In this document: in pieces, positions 37,093-47,940 of the stretch | How the letters are laid out: each line of letters begins with the position of its first letter | Numbering within the stretch: position 1 is the stretch's first letter | Assembly: GCF_023016085.1 (NCBI RefSeq) | Contig: NZ_JALKBF010000001.1 | Coordinates: forward strand, 1,922,001-1,986,000 | Length of the DNA: 64,000 bases | Direction of reading: 5' to 3' | Source: Aliiroseovarius sp. F47248L | GTDB lineage: Bacteria; Pseudomonadota; Alphaproteobacteria; Rhodobacterales; Rhodobacteraceae | Notes under the pieces: model-generated | The model's database searches: none | Seen by the model: only the letters and a program-made list of their open reading frames with translations | Told to the model about the DNA's origin: nothing | Program-made: the position numbers and the translations under genes

Positions 37093-39015
37093 TTAAGGAT
37101 CAGCTACGACTGAACCTGTTGTTCGATGCGCCTGTACATCCAAAGGCATCCAGTCTGAGGGCACACTCGCCACACTGGCGGTAGAAAGGGCGCGTACACG
37201 CCAATATGTCGCCAGTTCAGGCGGTACATGGCGCAGGACCGATGAGACTATGTCCTCAAGCGTACTGACGACCTTACCATTCAAGTCCGCAAAGTCGATC
37301 GCATAGGCGGTTGGGTCCGCACCTGTGTCGCTTGTCCACACTAATACGGCCTCGTGACCTTCGGTGATAAAAGAGACCAACTGAATAGGCGTCATGGGTG
37401 CGTCTAACGGTTGAGGCACTTGCAGTGCGGCTAGGCGTGCCGCGGCTCCATCGATCTGATGGGCAGCTTTTTCGTACCAGATGCGTGCCAAGACAGTGTC
37501 AATTGGCACGCCTTCTCCTAGCTCGTACATCTGACCCAGGAAATAGGCTGCGCGTGGATGACCGCGACTGGCTGCCAATATATACGCGACCACGGCAGCC
37601 TGCGCGTTTTGATCGGAGATGGATAGCCCCAGTCGGTACCAATCGGATATGTCTTCCGGCGGAGCCCCAAACGCGTCCAGCAATGCCAGTGCGGGTGCCG
37701 TGTCCGCGATGTCCAAACTGGCTTTGCCGGCTGGGGTCTGCAACGCTGGTTGCGCAACAATCCCTCCGATTTCGGAACCGCTGTCTTGTGTACTGGAAGA
37801 GGCTTCCAGTTCTGACATATCCGTTGATGGCATGATGCCCTCGACCTCATGGCCGTTGCCAACAAGAGCAGACTCATTCGCATCGGTCTCATATCCGGTT
37901 TCGGATCTAGAGAGACTAGAAACCGCGTCGACGGATTGGTCGGGTGGGCTGTCCAGATTCAGCATGACAAATGCCAGCGAGGCCACACCAGCAAGCCCGG
38001 CAAACACTGCTACGCGCGAGATGTTACCTCCTTTTGACCCGTCTTTACTGCTTGGCGCGGGTAAAGGAGCAGATTTTACAATTGGGTCGTTCTTCGAAAT
38101 GAACAAATCGCCCTTCGGCGTTACCGCTGCTGTGGGCGGTGTCTTTACCGCCGTTAAGTCTTCCGGCCCCATATCCGAGTTGGAAACAGAGGGAAATTGA
38201 ATACTCTGCTTCTGTTCAAACATATTCTCTGGAGATGAAGAGATTTTACACGACCGAACCCATTCTGCGCCTATTTTTGACACTTTCCGCGACGCAGCCT
38301 TGACTAACAGGGGCTGGCACAACAAATTTATCTGCTGCGGATTGCCCCCGGTTCGTTCATGGACCAAACTTATTGCATCGTCGTCGAAGGCGACCTCTTT
38401 GATACCGGCTGTTGTCAACCGATGTCTGATGTATCCTGCTGTGTCTTTTTCCGACATAGGTTCAAGGGTGAAGAAAGGCCCTGGTATGGCCCCTGGCGCT
38501 TCATCCAAGCGGTCAGGCAGTTCTGGATGTCCGACCAGTATTATCTTGAACAATGTATTGCTCGGATCTTCGCCGAAACGGGCAAGTTCAAAAAAGGTCA
38601 ACAATTGATCATCGGTAAATAAATGCGCATCATCCAGAATGAGTGTCGGAAGGACGAAATCTTTCTGTGACGCTATAAGGCTCTGCTGAAGAACGCGACG
38701 GTGGAGCGCCTTATCGCCCGGACCGGGGTCCGCGCCAAATGCTTCCAGTATCACGCGGCAGGGGTCAACTTTGATCCGAGGACCATAAGCGCACAACCCG
38801 ATCAGACGGGTCGCTTGCGCATCCGACACCGCCTTCTGTGCCAAGGTGGTTTTTCCTGTACCAATCTCGCCAGTAAATATCGTAAGCAGAATGCCGCTGT
38901 TGACGGCAAAGGCCAAGCGTTCATCGGCCAAGGTATGAACAGCGCTCCAGTAAACATATTCTGGCGCACTGGACTGGAAGGCGTCCTCCGGTGATCTTTG
39001 ATCGGTTTCAGACAT
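37093..39015 (-). CDS. ExeA-type AAA ATPase with transmembrane segment, TPR/Sel1-like repeats and FN3-like tail
   Basis: 640 residues. The N-terminal AAA domain has Walker A GEIGTGKTT (49-57), Walker B LPTLILDDAHLF (about 117-128), sensor LVGHPELPDRL and RTGGNPQQINLLC, as in ExeA/GspA ATPases. After a Ser/Pro-rich linker a single membrane segment (VAVFAGLAGVASLAFVML) lies near 330-350. Beyond it come two Sel1/TPR-like repeats (AAVVAYILAASRGHPRAAYF, YELGEGVPIDTVLARIWYEK) and a C-terminal part with an FN3-like look (HEAVLVWTSDTGADPTAYAI, ATYWRVRALS). ExeA helps place secretion machinery through peptidoglycan; here it is the last gene after a LuxR regulator and faces a type I secretion operon. 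A role in assembling that system is inferred. Confidence 0.75.
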   Translation of the reverse strand: MSETDQRSPEDAFQSSAPEYVYWSAVHTLADERLAFAVNSGILLTIFTGEIGTGKTTLAQKAVSDAQATRLIGLCAYGPRIKVDPCRVILEAFGADPGPGDKALHRRVLQQSLIASQKDFVLPTLILDDAHLFTDDQLLTFFELARFGEDPSNTLFKIILVGHPELPDRLDEAPGAIPGPFFTLEPMSEKDTAGYIRHRLTTAGIKEVAFDDDAISLVHERTGGNPQQINLLCQPLLVKAASRKVSKIGAEWVRSCKISSSPENMFEQKQSIQFPSVSNSDMGPEDLTAVKTPPTAAVTPKGDLFISKNDPIVKSAPLPAPSSKDGSKGGNISRVAVFAGLAGVASLAFVMLNLDSPPDQSVDAVSSLSRSETGYETDANESALVGNGHEVEGIMPSTDMSELEASSSTQDSGSEIGGIVAQPALQTPAGKASLDIADTAPALALLDAFGAPPEDISDWYRLGLSISDQNAQAAVVAYILAASRGHPRAAYFLGQMYELGEGVPIDTVLARIWYEKAAHQIDGAAARLAALQVPQPLDAPMTPIQLVSFITEGHEAVLVWTSDTGADPTAYAIDFADLNGKVVSTLEDIVSSVLRHVPPELATYWRVRALSTASVASVPSDWMPLDVQAHRTTGSVVADP

Positions 39016-39105
39016 CTATCTTACCACCCAGTTTGCTGCTCGGCCGGTTCACTTCCCGGCCGCAGCCCAACCCTTTCCCCCATTCCATCCCACGGCAAAT
39101 CGGCA

Positions 39106-39627
39106 CTAGGCGGGATAGCCATACTTCTGGATCAGCACCCAAACGTCCGAATTCAGCGCCTTCAAGTCATCGAGAGATTGGTCGATGCCATCAATAGTGC
39201 TCGCATCAAGCGCTGTCATCTCTCCGACCTTTATTTGATTTTTTCGATCCGCCACGCGCATCCGAATTGTCGAAATATCACCGCTTTTTGAATCAAACGA
39301 ATAGATGCAATGATTGTATCTGTTTCTCAGTCCAGACAGCATCTTGATCCGTTGCGTGATCGCCAGCACGGCTTCTCGTTCTTCTTGGGATACACGTTCA
39401 AGTTTTGACAGACGTTCGACCAGATCAGTGCGCGCGCGCGTCGTGTTCAGCGTCAAAAAAATAACGACCGAAGTCTTTTTATCTGTCTTTGACAAACCTG
39501 CGATCAGATGGATCAGCAAGCTTTCCGTATTTGTCCAACTGTAGTTCAACCGACCTAGAAGCAACAAAAAGCGGTCAAAATCGGTCCGTGCTTTTTTGTC
39601 ATCATTTGTCTTGTCAGCAGCGACCAT
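39106..39627 (-). CDS. Small helical protein with HEPN-like RX4H motif
   Basis: 173 residues, mainly helical by composition. RNRYNH near residue 100 fits the R-X4-H motif of HEPN domains, which include RNases and partner proteins of nucleotidyltransferases, and it is preceded by the typical TDLVERLSKLERV helix. Similarity is by motif only and the motif is short. The gene starts 3 bases after the regulator gene and precedes the ExeA-like ATPase by 90 bases, so the three genes likely form one message. Function unknown. Confidence 0.6.
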   Translation of the reverse strand: MVAADKTNDDKKARTDFDRFLLLLGRLNYSWTNTESLLIHLIAGLSKTDKKTSVVIFLTLNTTRARTDLVERLSKLERVSQEEREAVLAITQRIKMLSGLRNRYNHCIYSFDSKSGDISTIRMRVADRKNQIKVGEMTALDASTIDGIDQSLDDLKALNSDVWVLIQKYGYPA

Positions 39628-39630
39628 GAT

Positions 39631-40413
39631 TCACCTGCCGTCCAATTGATCACGATTATCGCGGTGGGAAAGATACCAGTTGGTTGCGCTGGCTCGGTTG
39701 TGGACCCTGAGTTTACCGAAAATATGATGCACATGCAACTTCACGGTGTGCTCTGACAGCCTGAGCTTTTCCGCGATTGTCTTATTCGGAAGTCCGGTGG
39801 AAACAAGTTTCAGAACCTCGGTTTCACGGACCGTTAGATTTGGCACGAGTCGGACTGGGTCCGGGGTTTCCTGTTGCGCATCGCTGATCGATGCACACGG
39901 CAAGTCAGATGTGGCCGAAGGTTTGACAAGGCTGTCCAGAAGTTCGGCCGGTACAAACTCTTCCCCCAGCAACAGAAGCCTTAGTGCTGCTAGCCATGCA
40001 TCGAACGACGCCTTCATGGGTAGATACCGGATGCCCACTTCCTTGTCAGAGCGCATCGCATGGTTCCTCAACTCCTTTGCCACCTTGGGCGAAGAATAGG
40101 CCAGTACCTTGTCGACATCGCCATAAATGGGATCCAACTCACGCTTCGAGCGCAGCAGTGTTTCCATGGCCGCCTCATCAAAGATAATGAGTTTTGCCGC
40201 CAGCTTGATGCGATCATCTAGTGTATCCAGATCAGAAACATCTCGTTTGCGCAGAACCAAAGCATCGCTGAATTCAAACTTGAGCGCCCTTAGAAGTCGG
40301 TTTGAAAAAACCATGCTGCTGCCCAGAAAAATAAATGCTGCGCTATCGGAATTATCCAGATATCTCGTACTGCGAAACTTCTTTTCGCCACTCTCGTTGT
40401 GCGGCGCCAACAT
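39631..40413 (-). CDS. LuxR-family regulator with degenerate receiver-like domain (CsgD/VpsT-like layout)
   Basis: 260 residues from the ATG at 40413, preceded by AGGGGGGACTGTC; a longer frame from 40515 lacks such a site. The C-terminal LuxR helix-turn-helix is clear: LTVRETEVLKLVSTGLPNKT and LRLSEHTVKLHVHHIFGKL. The N-terminal 130 residues (AAFIFLGSSMVFSNRLLRAL, AAKLIIFDEAAMETLL) have the alternating strand/helix layout of a receiver domain but no clear phospho-acceptor Asp, and there is no acyl-homoserine-lactone domain. Such non-phosphorylated LuxR proteins control matrix genes in other bacteria. It is transcribed divergently from the Gly-rich protein and secretion operon and is its probable regulator. 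Confidence 0.8.
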   Translation of the reverse strand: MLAPHNESGEKKFRSTRYLDNSDSAAFIFLGSSMVFSNRLLRALKFEFSDALVLRKRDVSDLDTLDDRIKLAAKLIIFDEAAMETLLRSKRELDPIYGDVDKVLAYSSPKVAKELRNHAMRSDKEVGIRYLPMKASFDAWLAALRLLLLGEEFVPAELLDSLVKPSATSDLPCASISDAQQETPDPVRLVPNLTVRETEVLKLVSTGLPNKTIAEKLRLSEHTVKLHVHHIFGKLRVHNRASATNWYLSHRDNRDQLDGR

Positions 40414-41167
40414 GACAGTCCCCCCTAGCCATCTACACGTTTCCTGAGAGCCAAACCGATTAAGGTTTCCCAGAAAGGGACCGGCAAACGTGTGGCGGGT
40501 TCTTCCAACACTCACTTCCTGCTCAAAGCAATAATCTAAAAATAATCATTTAGAAAACTTACGATTTATTACTCAAAGTAGCACATTTGGGGTGCATTGG
40601 ACAACTGTGTTGCTACGGATCACTTAAAAACTAACATTTTGATCTAGTTAAAATCGCCTTTTCGCAGTGGTGTTCTGCTTTAGGATGTAGTTCTTCAAAA
40701 TTCGATTTAGTAAGAATCGCGCAAAAATGCCTCTGCTCGGCCTATGGTTGTTGCTAAAACACCATTCTCCGCACACATAGGTGCGAAAATTTTATCATTA
40801 TCAGCTAGTTAGAAAAATTAATACTTTGTCCGGCTGTCTTATTCTGTCCGTCGAACACAAGCTTAAAGTGCGCTCGTTTTTTTAGCGCTGTGTTTTCAGT
40901 TTGTTGAACAAGTTTTTTTGAAACAGCCAGATCAAATGCCCGTTTTGCAGGGCGCTTTGAGATCAGTACGGAAACGTCCGCTGGAATTTGACTGGCATTG
41001 CAACAAGGGGGTGATGACCACGAACTGAGCATTCAGTGGGTGGGACACATTTTGCTTTGCAAGGTGCCTCATCCGAAATCTCAAAATCCTAAAATCAAAC
41101 ATGCTCACCGATTGGCCACTTTGGACAGACTGGTGGCGTCATTGGGCATCAGTAGAGGAATTTAGTT
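40414..41167. other. AT-rich divergent regulatory region
   Basis: 754 bases between the LuxR-type regulator and the Gly-rich protein gene, clearly richer in A and T than its surroundings. It holds two related CGATTTAGTAAGAATCG-like elements (40641-40657, 40704-40720). A 75-codon frame at 40805-41032 on the minus strand has no support as a gene. Promoters for both operons must lie here. Confidence 0.6.
40641..40720. promoter_or_regulatory. Pair of related sites 63 bp apart
   Basis: GATCTAGTTAAAATCGC (40641-40657) and GATTTAGTAAGAATCGC (40704-40720) agree at 13 of 17 positions. The second is part of the inverted repeat CGATT-TAGTAAG-AATCG. The 63-bp offset equals six helical turns. Plausible paired binding sites for the adjacent LuxR-type regulator; not proven. 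Confidence 0.45.
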
Positions 41168-43819
<2,652 letters not shown>

Positions 43820-43828
43820 GATACCAAC

Positions 43829-43853
43829 GTCCGGGGCCGCGTTGGCCCCGGAC
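43829..43853 (+). promoter_or_regulatory. Intercistronic GC hairpin after the Gly-rich gene
   Basis: GTCCGGGGCC / GGCCCCGGAC is a perfect 10-bp stem with a 5-base loop, 10 bases after the stop codon. No T-run follows, so read-through into the downstream genes is expected. It may stabilise the Gly-rich message or partly terminate it so that the structural protein exceeds the exporter. Confidence 0.65.
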
Positions 43854-43909
43854 ACCTTCAGTATCAGGTTTCATTGTTTTTCATTCTCTAGTTAGGAGTT
43901 GACGTAGCC

Positions 43910-45946
43910 ATGAGCCTTGACCAAACAACAGAGTCCATCGCTCATTTCATTGGTCTCTTCCATTTGGCTGAAGAAGAGATCCGGCTTAGAAAAGAATACT
44001 TTGAATTCAAGATGGAGAAGAAAGCGGTCGAGACAGGTGACCTTGCTTTTGCACCCGTCGATACCAAAGCGCCTTACCAATCTGGCGAGTTTACACCCCA
44101 CTCACAATACACGGTCAGTCCGAGCTCCGTTTTGCCGTCCGAAAGCAGCGGAACGTCAGTATTCGCGGTCCCTGCCCTGCCAGCAGTTGACGCTGAAGAC
44201 GGCAACTCCACTGCACCTGTTCCGATCGCCGATGGTGCCTCTGTGCATTTCATAATGGGCAGCATCACTATCTTGCCCTATGTGCCTTTGCCATCTTCGG
44301 CTGTTACGGTGACATTTCAGTCAATCCAGCTTCATGACAACGACGTTATTGGTGATGTCGATGCGGCTGGCTTCCAATCGCTCGAAGGGTTCTATTCGGA
44401 ACTTGATACGGCAATCGAACTGGCCGAGGCGTTGCAGCCTTGGTCAACCGATGGTCTTGTCGCAGAAATCATTGCTGACCCGGACAGCGCACTGCCGTTC
44501 GTTGAGATTATTAACGCCATTGAAGCCCCCGATATTGACGGTCTTAGCGTCACCATCATCGAGGACGAAGAGACGGAAGGCGTTTACGTGAATGGCACCC
44601 TTGTTGAGGAAGCACCCAAGTTTGAAGATCAACTGCCCGAATTCATCAAGGCGAAGCGCGACAAGCAAGACGGGGAAGAAGATCCCGACAGGCTGTCCGG
44701 CCACGATAAGGACGACGCGTTTCACGACAGAGACAACGACGAGTTTTCCACAGTTATCAACGCAGAGCACAACGTCAGTACCGGTGCGAACGAGGCCCAC
44801 AATCAAGCCACCGTCCAGACAAGCTGGATAGATGCTGGCGTTATTGCCGTGGAAGGTAACGTGATCAACCTGAACGCCGTTTCACAGGTCAATGTGCTGT
44901 CGGACACGGACCAATACGAAGGCACCATTTTGAACGATTCAAGCGCCTCATCTCAGGCGCACAACATCGCCACCACCCAGATTGACAGCCGGGAAGCTCC
45001 CGACGGGTTCGAAACGAAAGCTGCGGTGGCGACAGATTATCCCGACAACTGGAATGTCGTGCGGTTGGAAGGTGATGTGACGGTCACAAACTTCATAAAG
45101 CAGCATACATTCGTGATGGATGCAGACCGATTGGAGCTGACCTTTTCCGCCAATTCTACGTCGATCGTGACGGGTGAAAACCTGACCTACAACCTCGCTG
45201 ATGCTGGTGAATTTGGGTATGGTTATGACTTGATTTTTGTGGGCGGCACGATGCTGTCGATGAATGTGATTAACCAAACCAACGTTCTGATGGATGGCGA
45301 CCATTTCTCAGGTGATGGCTTGAAAGACGCAGCGATATCGGGGCACGACAATGTTCTTCGCAACGAGGCCGAGATCAAGAAAGCAGGTATCGACACCCAG
45401 GTCGACATGCTCAAGGAATTTAAAACCGCACTGAAGGATTTGAAAAAGGGTGCCAAAGATCTGTCCGAAACGGTTGCGAAAAGCAAATATTTCGAAGGGC
45501 AGGACGATCTAAAAGTTCTTTATATCGACGGTAATCTGACCCAGATGAATATTGTGGATCAGGTCAATTATATGGGCGATCAGGATCAGGTTCACATGGC
45601 GATGGATGCGGTTTCGTCGGCCCTAGATGATGTGCCGGTCTCAATCACCACCGGATCCAATCTGATGACCAACACAGCATCGATCATGGAGACAGGTTTT
45701 GACTCGGATGTGATGGTGGGTGGTGATTACTACAGCGACGCGCTGCTGTACCAAGCCGAACTGATCGATTCGGATGCCAACCCAACAGGCGTTGGAATGA
45801 CGGGATTAGCAAGTGAAGCGGTGGCATTTTTGGCCGACGATATGATCCCGGATTCAGTTTCAGAAACGCTCGATTCAGCAGGATTCAACAACGATGCGCA
45901 TACCGGCGGCTCCGCGCTGGACGTGATGCAAACGATGACGACCTAG
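43910..45946 (+). CDS. Repeat-containing protein of unknown family, linked to type I secretion genes
   Basis: 678 residues, acidic, no Sec signal peptide; TTAGGAG lies upstream of the ATG. The N-terminus is helical (FIGLFHLAEEEIRLRKEYFE). From about residue 305 onward a module recurs with strand-like cores near 311, 383, 440, 533 and 599: VIAVEGNVINLNAVSQVNVL, VVRLEGDVTVTNFIKQHTFV, LIFVGGTMLSMNVINQTNVL, VLYIDGNLTQMNIVDQVNYM and a divergent VMVGGDYYSDALLYQAELI. Each ends in a D-x-D turn, and most are preceded by an N-x-A-x-I-type helix or strand. A 60-residue Lys-rich helix splits copies three and four. I do not recognise the family. It lies between the Gly-rich gene and the exporter genes and may be a second substrate or an anchor. 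Confidence 0.75.
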   Translation: MSLDQTTESIAHFIGLFHLAEEEIRLRKEYFEFKMEKKAVETGDLAFAPVDTKAPYQSGEFTPHSQYTVSPSSVLPSESSGTSVFAVPALPAVDAEDGNSTAPVPIADGASVHFIMGSITILPYVPLPSSAVTVTFQSIQLHDNDVIGDVDAAGFQSLEGFYSELDTAIELAEALQPWSTDGLVAEIIADPDSALPFVEIINAIEAPDIDGLSVTIIEDEETEGVYVNGTLVEEAPKFEDQLPEFIKAKRDKQDGEEDPDRLSGHDKDDAFHDRDNDEFSTVINAEHNVSTGANEAHNQATVQTSWIDAGVIAVEGNVINLNAVSQVNVLSDTDQYEGTILNDSSASSQAHNIATTQIDSREAPDGFETKAAVATDYPDNWNVVRLEGDVTVTNFIKQHTFVMDADRLELTFSANSTSIVTGENLTYNLADAGEFGYGYDLIFVGGTMLSMNVINQTNVLMDGDHFSGDGLKDAAISGHDNVLRNEAEIKKAGIDTQVDMLKEFKTALKDLKKGAKDLSETVAKSKYFEGQDDLKVLYIDGNLTQMNIVDQVNYMGDQDQVHMAMDAVSSALDDVPVSITTGSNLMTNTASIMETGFDSDVMVGGDYYSDALLYQAELIDSDANPTGVGMTGLASEAVAFLADDMIPDSVSETLDSAGFNNDAHTGGSALDVMQTMTT

Positions 45947-45956
45947 TTTATTTAAA

Positions 45957-47939
45957 GTGAGTAATTTGATGGCAAATGCGGCGAACCGTGTCCGCGACCC
46001 GGAAACACCCTCAAAGCCAAGACTGGTTTTGAAGGCTGTTGACCGCGTCGAAACCCAAAAGCCCCGAACCGCCAAACTGGACGGTACGGGCATGGGTATG
46101 ACAATCGAGGAAAAAGCCAACGAGCCGGTGTCGAACAAGACCACACCACCACCCGAGCGCCCCGGCGGCGGAAATGGAGGTGGTGGTGGTGGTGGCGCAA
46201 ACTTCCACAAGAGGATTGGCCCCCAGGATTTTTCGCAAAGCCTAAAGGACGGTATGACAGCCGTGTGGGGCAACCTGCTTTTCGTGATGCTAATGACTTG
46301 CGCGACCAATGTCCTGATCCTTGCAATCCCGATCTATTTGTTTCAGATTTCCGACCGTGTGTTAACCAGCCGATCCACTGACACATTGATCATGCTTACA
46401 ATAGTGATTGCTGGTGCAGTCATTCTTCAGGCCGTCTTCGACGCAGTGCGACGTTTCGTACTGATGAGAACCGCAGTTGAGGTGGCAGCGAAGCTCGGCA
46501 CACCGATCTTGAGTGCTGCTGCGGCGGCGTCGCTGAACGGGACAGGCCGCGAATATCAAACGCTTGGCGATCTTCAGCAGTTGCGCGGGTTTATCGTGTC
46601 GGGCACGCTGATCTCGTTCCTTGACGTTCCTTTCGCACCCCTGTTCATACTCGCCATCTTCCTTGTGCATCCACAACTGGGAATGATCGTGATCGTCACA
46701 TCCCTGTTGCTATTGCTCATCGCAATCATAAATCAAAAGACCACCGCAAAGCCCTTTGCGGAAGCCAACATTGCGCAATCCAAAGCTAACATGCACTTGG
46801 ATTCGATGTCCCGAAACAGCCAGATCATCAACGCGCTGGCAATGATTCCCGAAGCCGTGTCGATCTGGGGCAAGGACACGGCCGCGTCGCTGACGGCACA
46901 AGTCCGGGCGCAGGATCGCAACATCATCTCGTCAGCCTGTTCGCGGGGCGTACGTCTTTTAACCCAGATCGGGATGCTTGGCTGGGGTGCCTATCTGGCG
47001 ATTCAAGGCGAGATCACGGGTGGCATGGTGATTGCTGCGTCGATCATTGCTGGTCGCGCTTTGGCGCCAATCGAAGGCTCGATTGAGGGCTGGAACGCAT
47101 TTATCCTGACCCGCGGCGCCTATGGCCGCATTCGAACCTTGCTACAGAACTCCAAACTTCAGTTCGAGAAACTTCGATTGCCCCGTCCCGAGGGGCGCCT
47201 GGATGTCGAGCGATTGTTGTTCGTCCCACCGGGCACCAAGCAAGTCGTTCTCAATGGATTGAGCTTCCAACTGAACCCCGGCGAAAGCCTGGCCATTATC
47301 GGCAACTCCGGCGCAGGAAAGACAACACTTGGAAAGATGCTGGTCGGATCAATCCTTCCCACGTCCGGGAATGTGCGGCTTGATCTGATGGATCTGCGCA
47401 ATTGGGAGCCGAGGCAGTTTGGCGAGAGCATTGGATATCTGCCGCAGGACGTTCAGCTTTTTCCTGGATCGATCAAAGACAACATCGGTCGAATGCGCAG
47501 CGACGCAACCGACGAGCAAATCTATGAAGCGGCCAAATTGGCTGATGTTCACGAGATGATTGCAAACCTTCCGCAGGGTTACGAGACGATGGTGGCCGCG
47601 GATGGCTCGCCGTTGTCCGGCGGGCAAAAACAGCGCATCGCGCTGGCGCGTGCGTTCTTCGGCAACCCAAGAATGGTTGTGCTGGATGAACCGAACTCGA
47701 ACTTGGATGCGGCAGGTGACAAAGCTCTGGCGCGCGCAGTCGAACACGCACGTCGCAACAAGATTACCGTTGTGGTTATCACACAGAAACCGGCCCTTCT
47801 GGATGTCGTAGACAAGATTATGTTGTTGACCGACGGCACAATCGCACTGTTCGGAACCCGGGATAATGTACTGCAGCGGATCCGAGAAGATCAACGCGCC
47901 CGTCAACAGCCACCCAAACCACTGGGGGAGCAATCATAA
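45957..47939 (+). CDS. Type I secretion ABC transporter, permease/ATPase fusion (PrsD-like)
   Basis: 660 residues from the GTG at 45957 (ATG at 45969 is an alternative). An unusual N-terminal extension of about 95 residues ends in a poly-Gly run before the membrane domain, whose helices run from about 105 to 390 (LLFVMLMTCATNVLILAIPI, GTLISFLDVPFAPLFILAIF). The ATPase domain has Walker A GNSGAGKTT (about 449-457), signature [14 protein letters not shown] and Walker B MVVLDEPNSNLD. The H-loop reads VVITQKP with Gln610 where ABC transporters have His. No C39 peptidase domain is present, which fits exporters of non-lantibiotic proteins. It should form the inner-membrane part of a type I system; the outer-membrane TolC-like partner is not in the window. 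Confidence 0.88.
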   Translation: MSNLMANAANRVRDPETPSKPRLVLKAVDRVETQKPRTAKLDGTGMGMTIEEKANEPVSNKTTPPPERPGGGNGGGGGGGANFHKRIGPQDFSQSLKDGMTAVWGNLLFVMLMTCATNVLILAIPIYLFQISDRVLTSRSTDTLIMLTIVIAGAVILQAVFDAVRRFVLMRTAVEVAAKLGTPILSAAAAASLNGTGREYQTLGDLQQLRGFIVSGTLISFLDVPFAPLFILAIFLVHPQLGMIVIVTSLLLLLIAIINQKTTAKPFAEANIAQSKANMHLDSMSRNSQIINALAMIPEAVSIWGKDTAASLTAQVRAQDRNIISSACSRGVRLLTQIGMLGWGAYLAIQGEITGGMVIAASIIAGRALAPIEGSIEGWNAFILTRGAYGRIRTLLQNSKLQFEKLRLPRPEGRLDVERLLFVPPGTKQVVLNGLSFQLNPGESLAIIGNSGAGKTTLGKMLVGSILPTSGNVRLDLMDLRNWEPRQFGESIGYLPQDVQLFPGSIKDNIGRMRSDATDEQIYEAAKLADVHEMIANLPQGYETMVAADGSPLSGGQKQRIALARAFFGNPRMVVLDEPNSNLDAAGDKALARAVEHARRNKITVVVITQKPALLDVVDKIMLLTDGTIALFGTRDNVLQRIREDQRARQQPPKPLGEQS

Positions 47940-47940
47940 A

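Noticed and set aside
40805..41032. 75-codon frame on the minus strand in the divergent regulatory region
   Set aside because: No ribosome-binding site, no recognised family, in an AT-rich promoter region.
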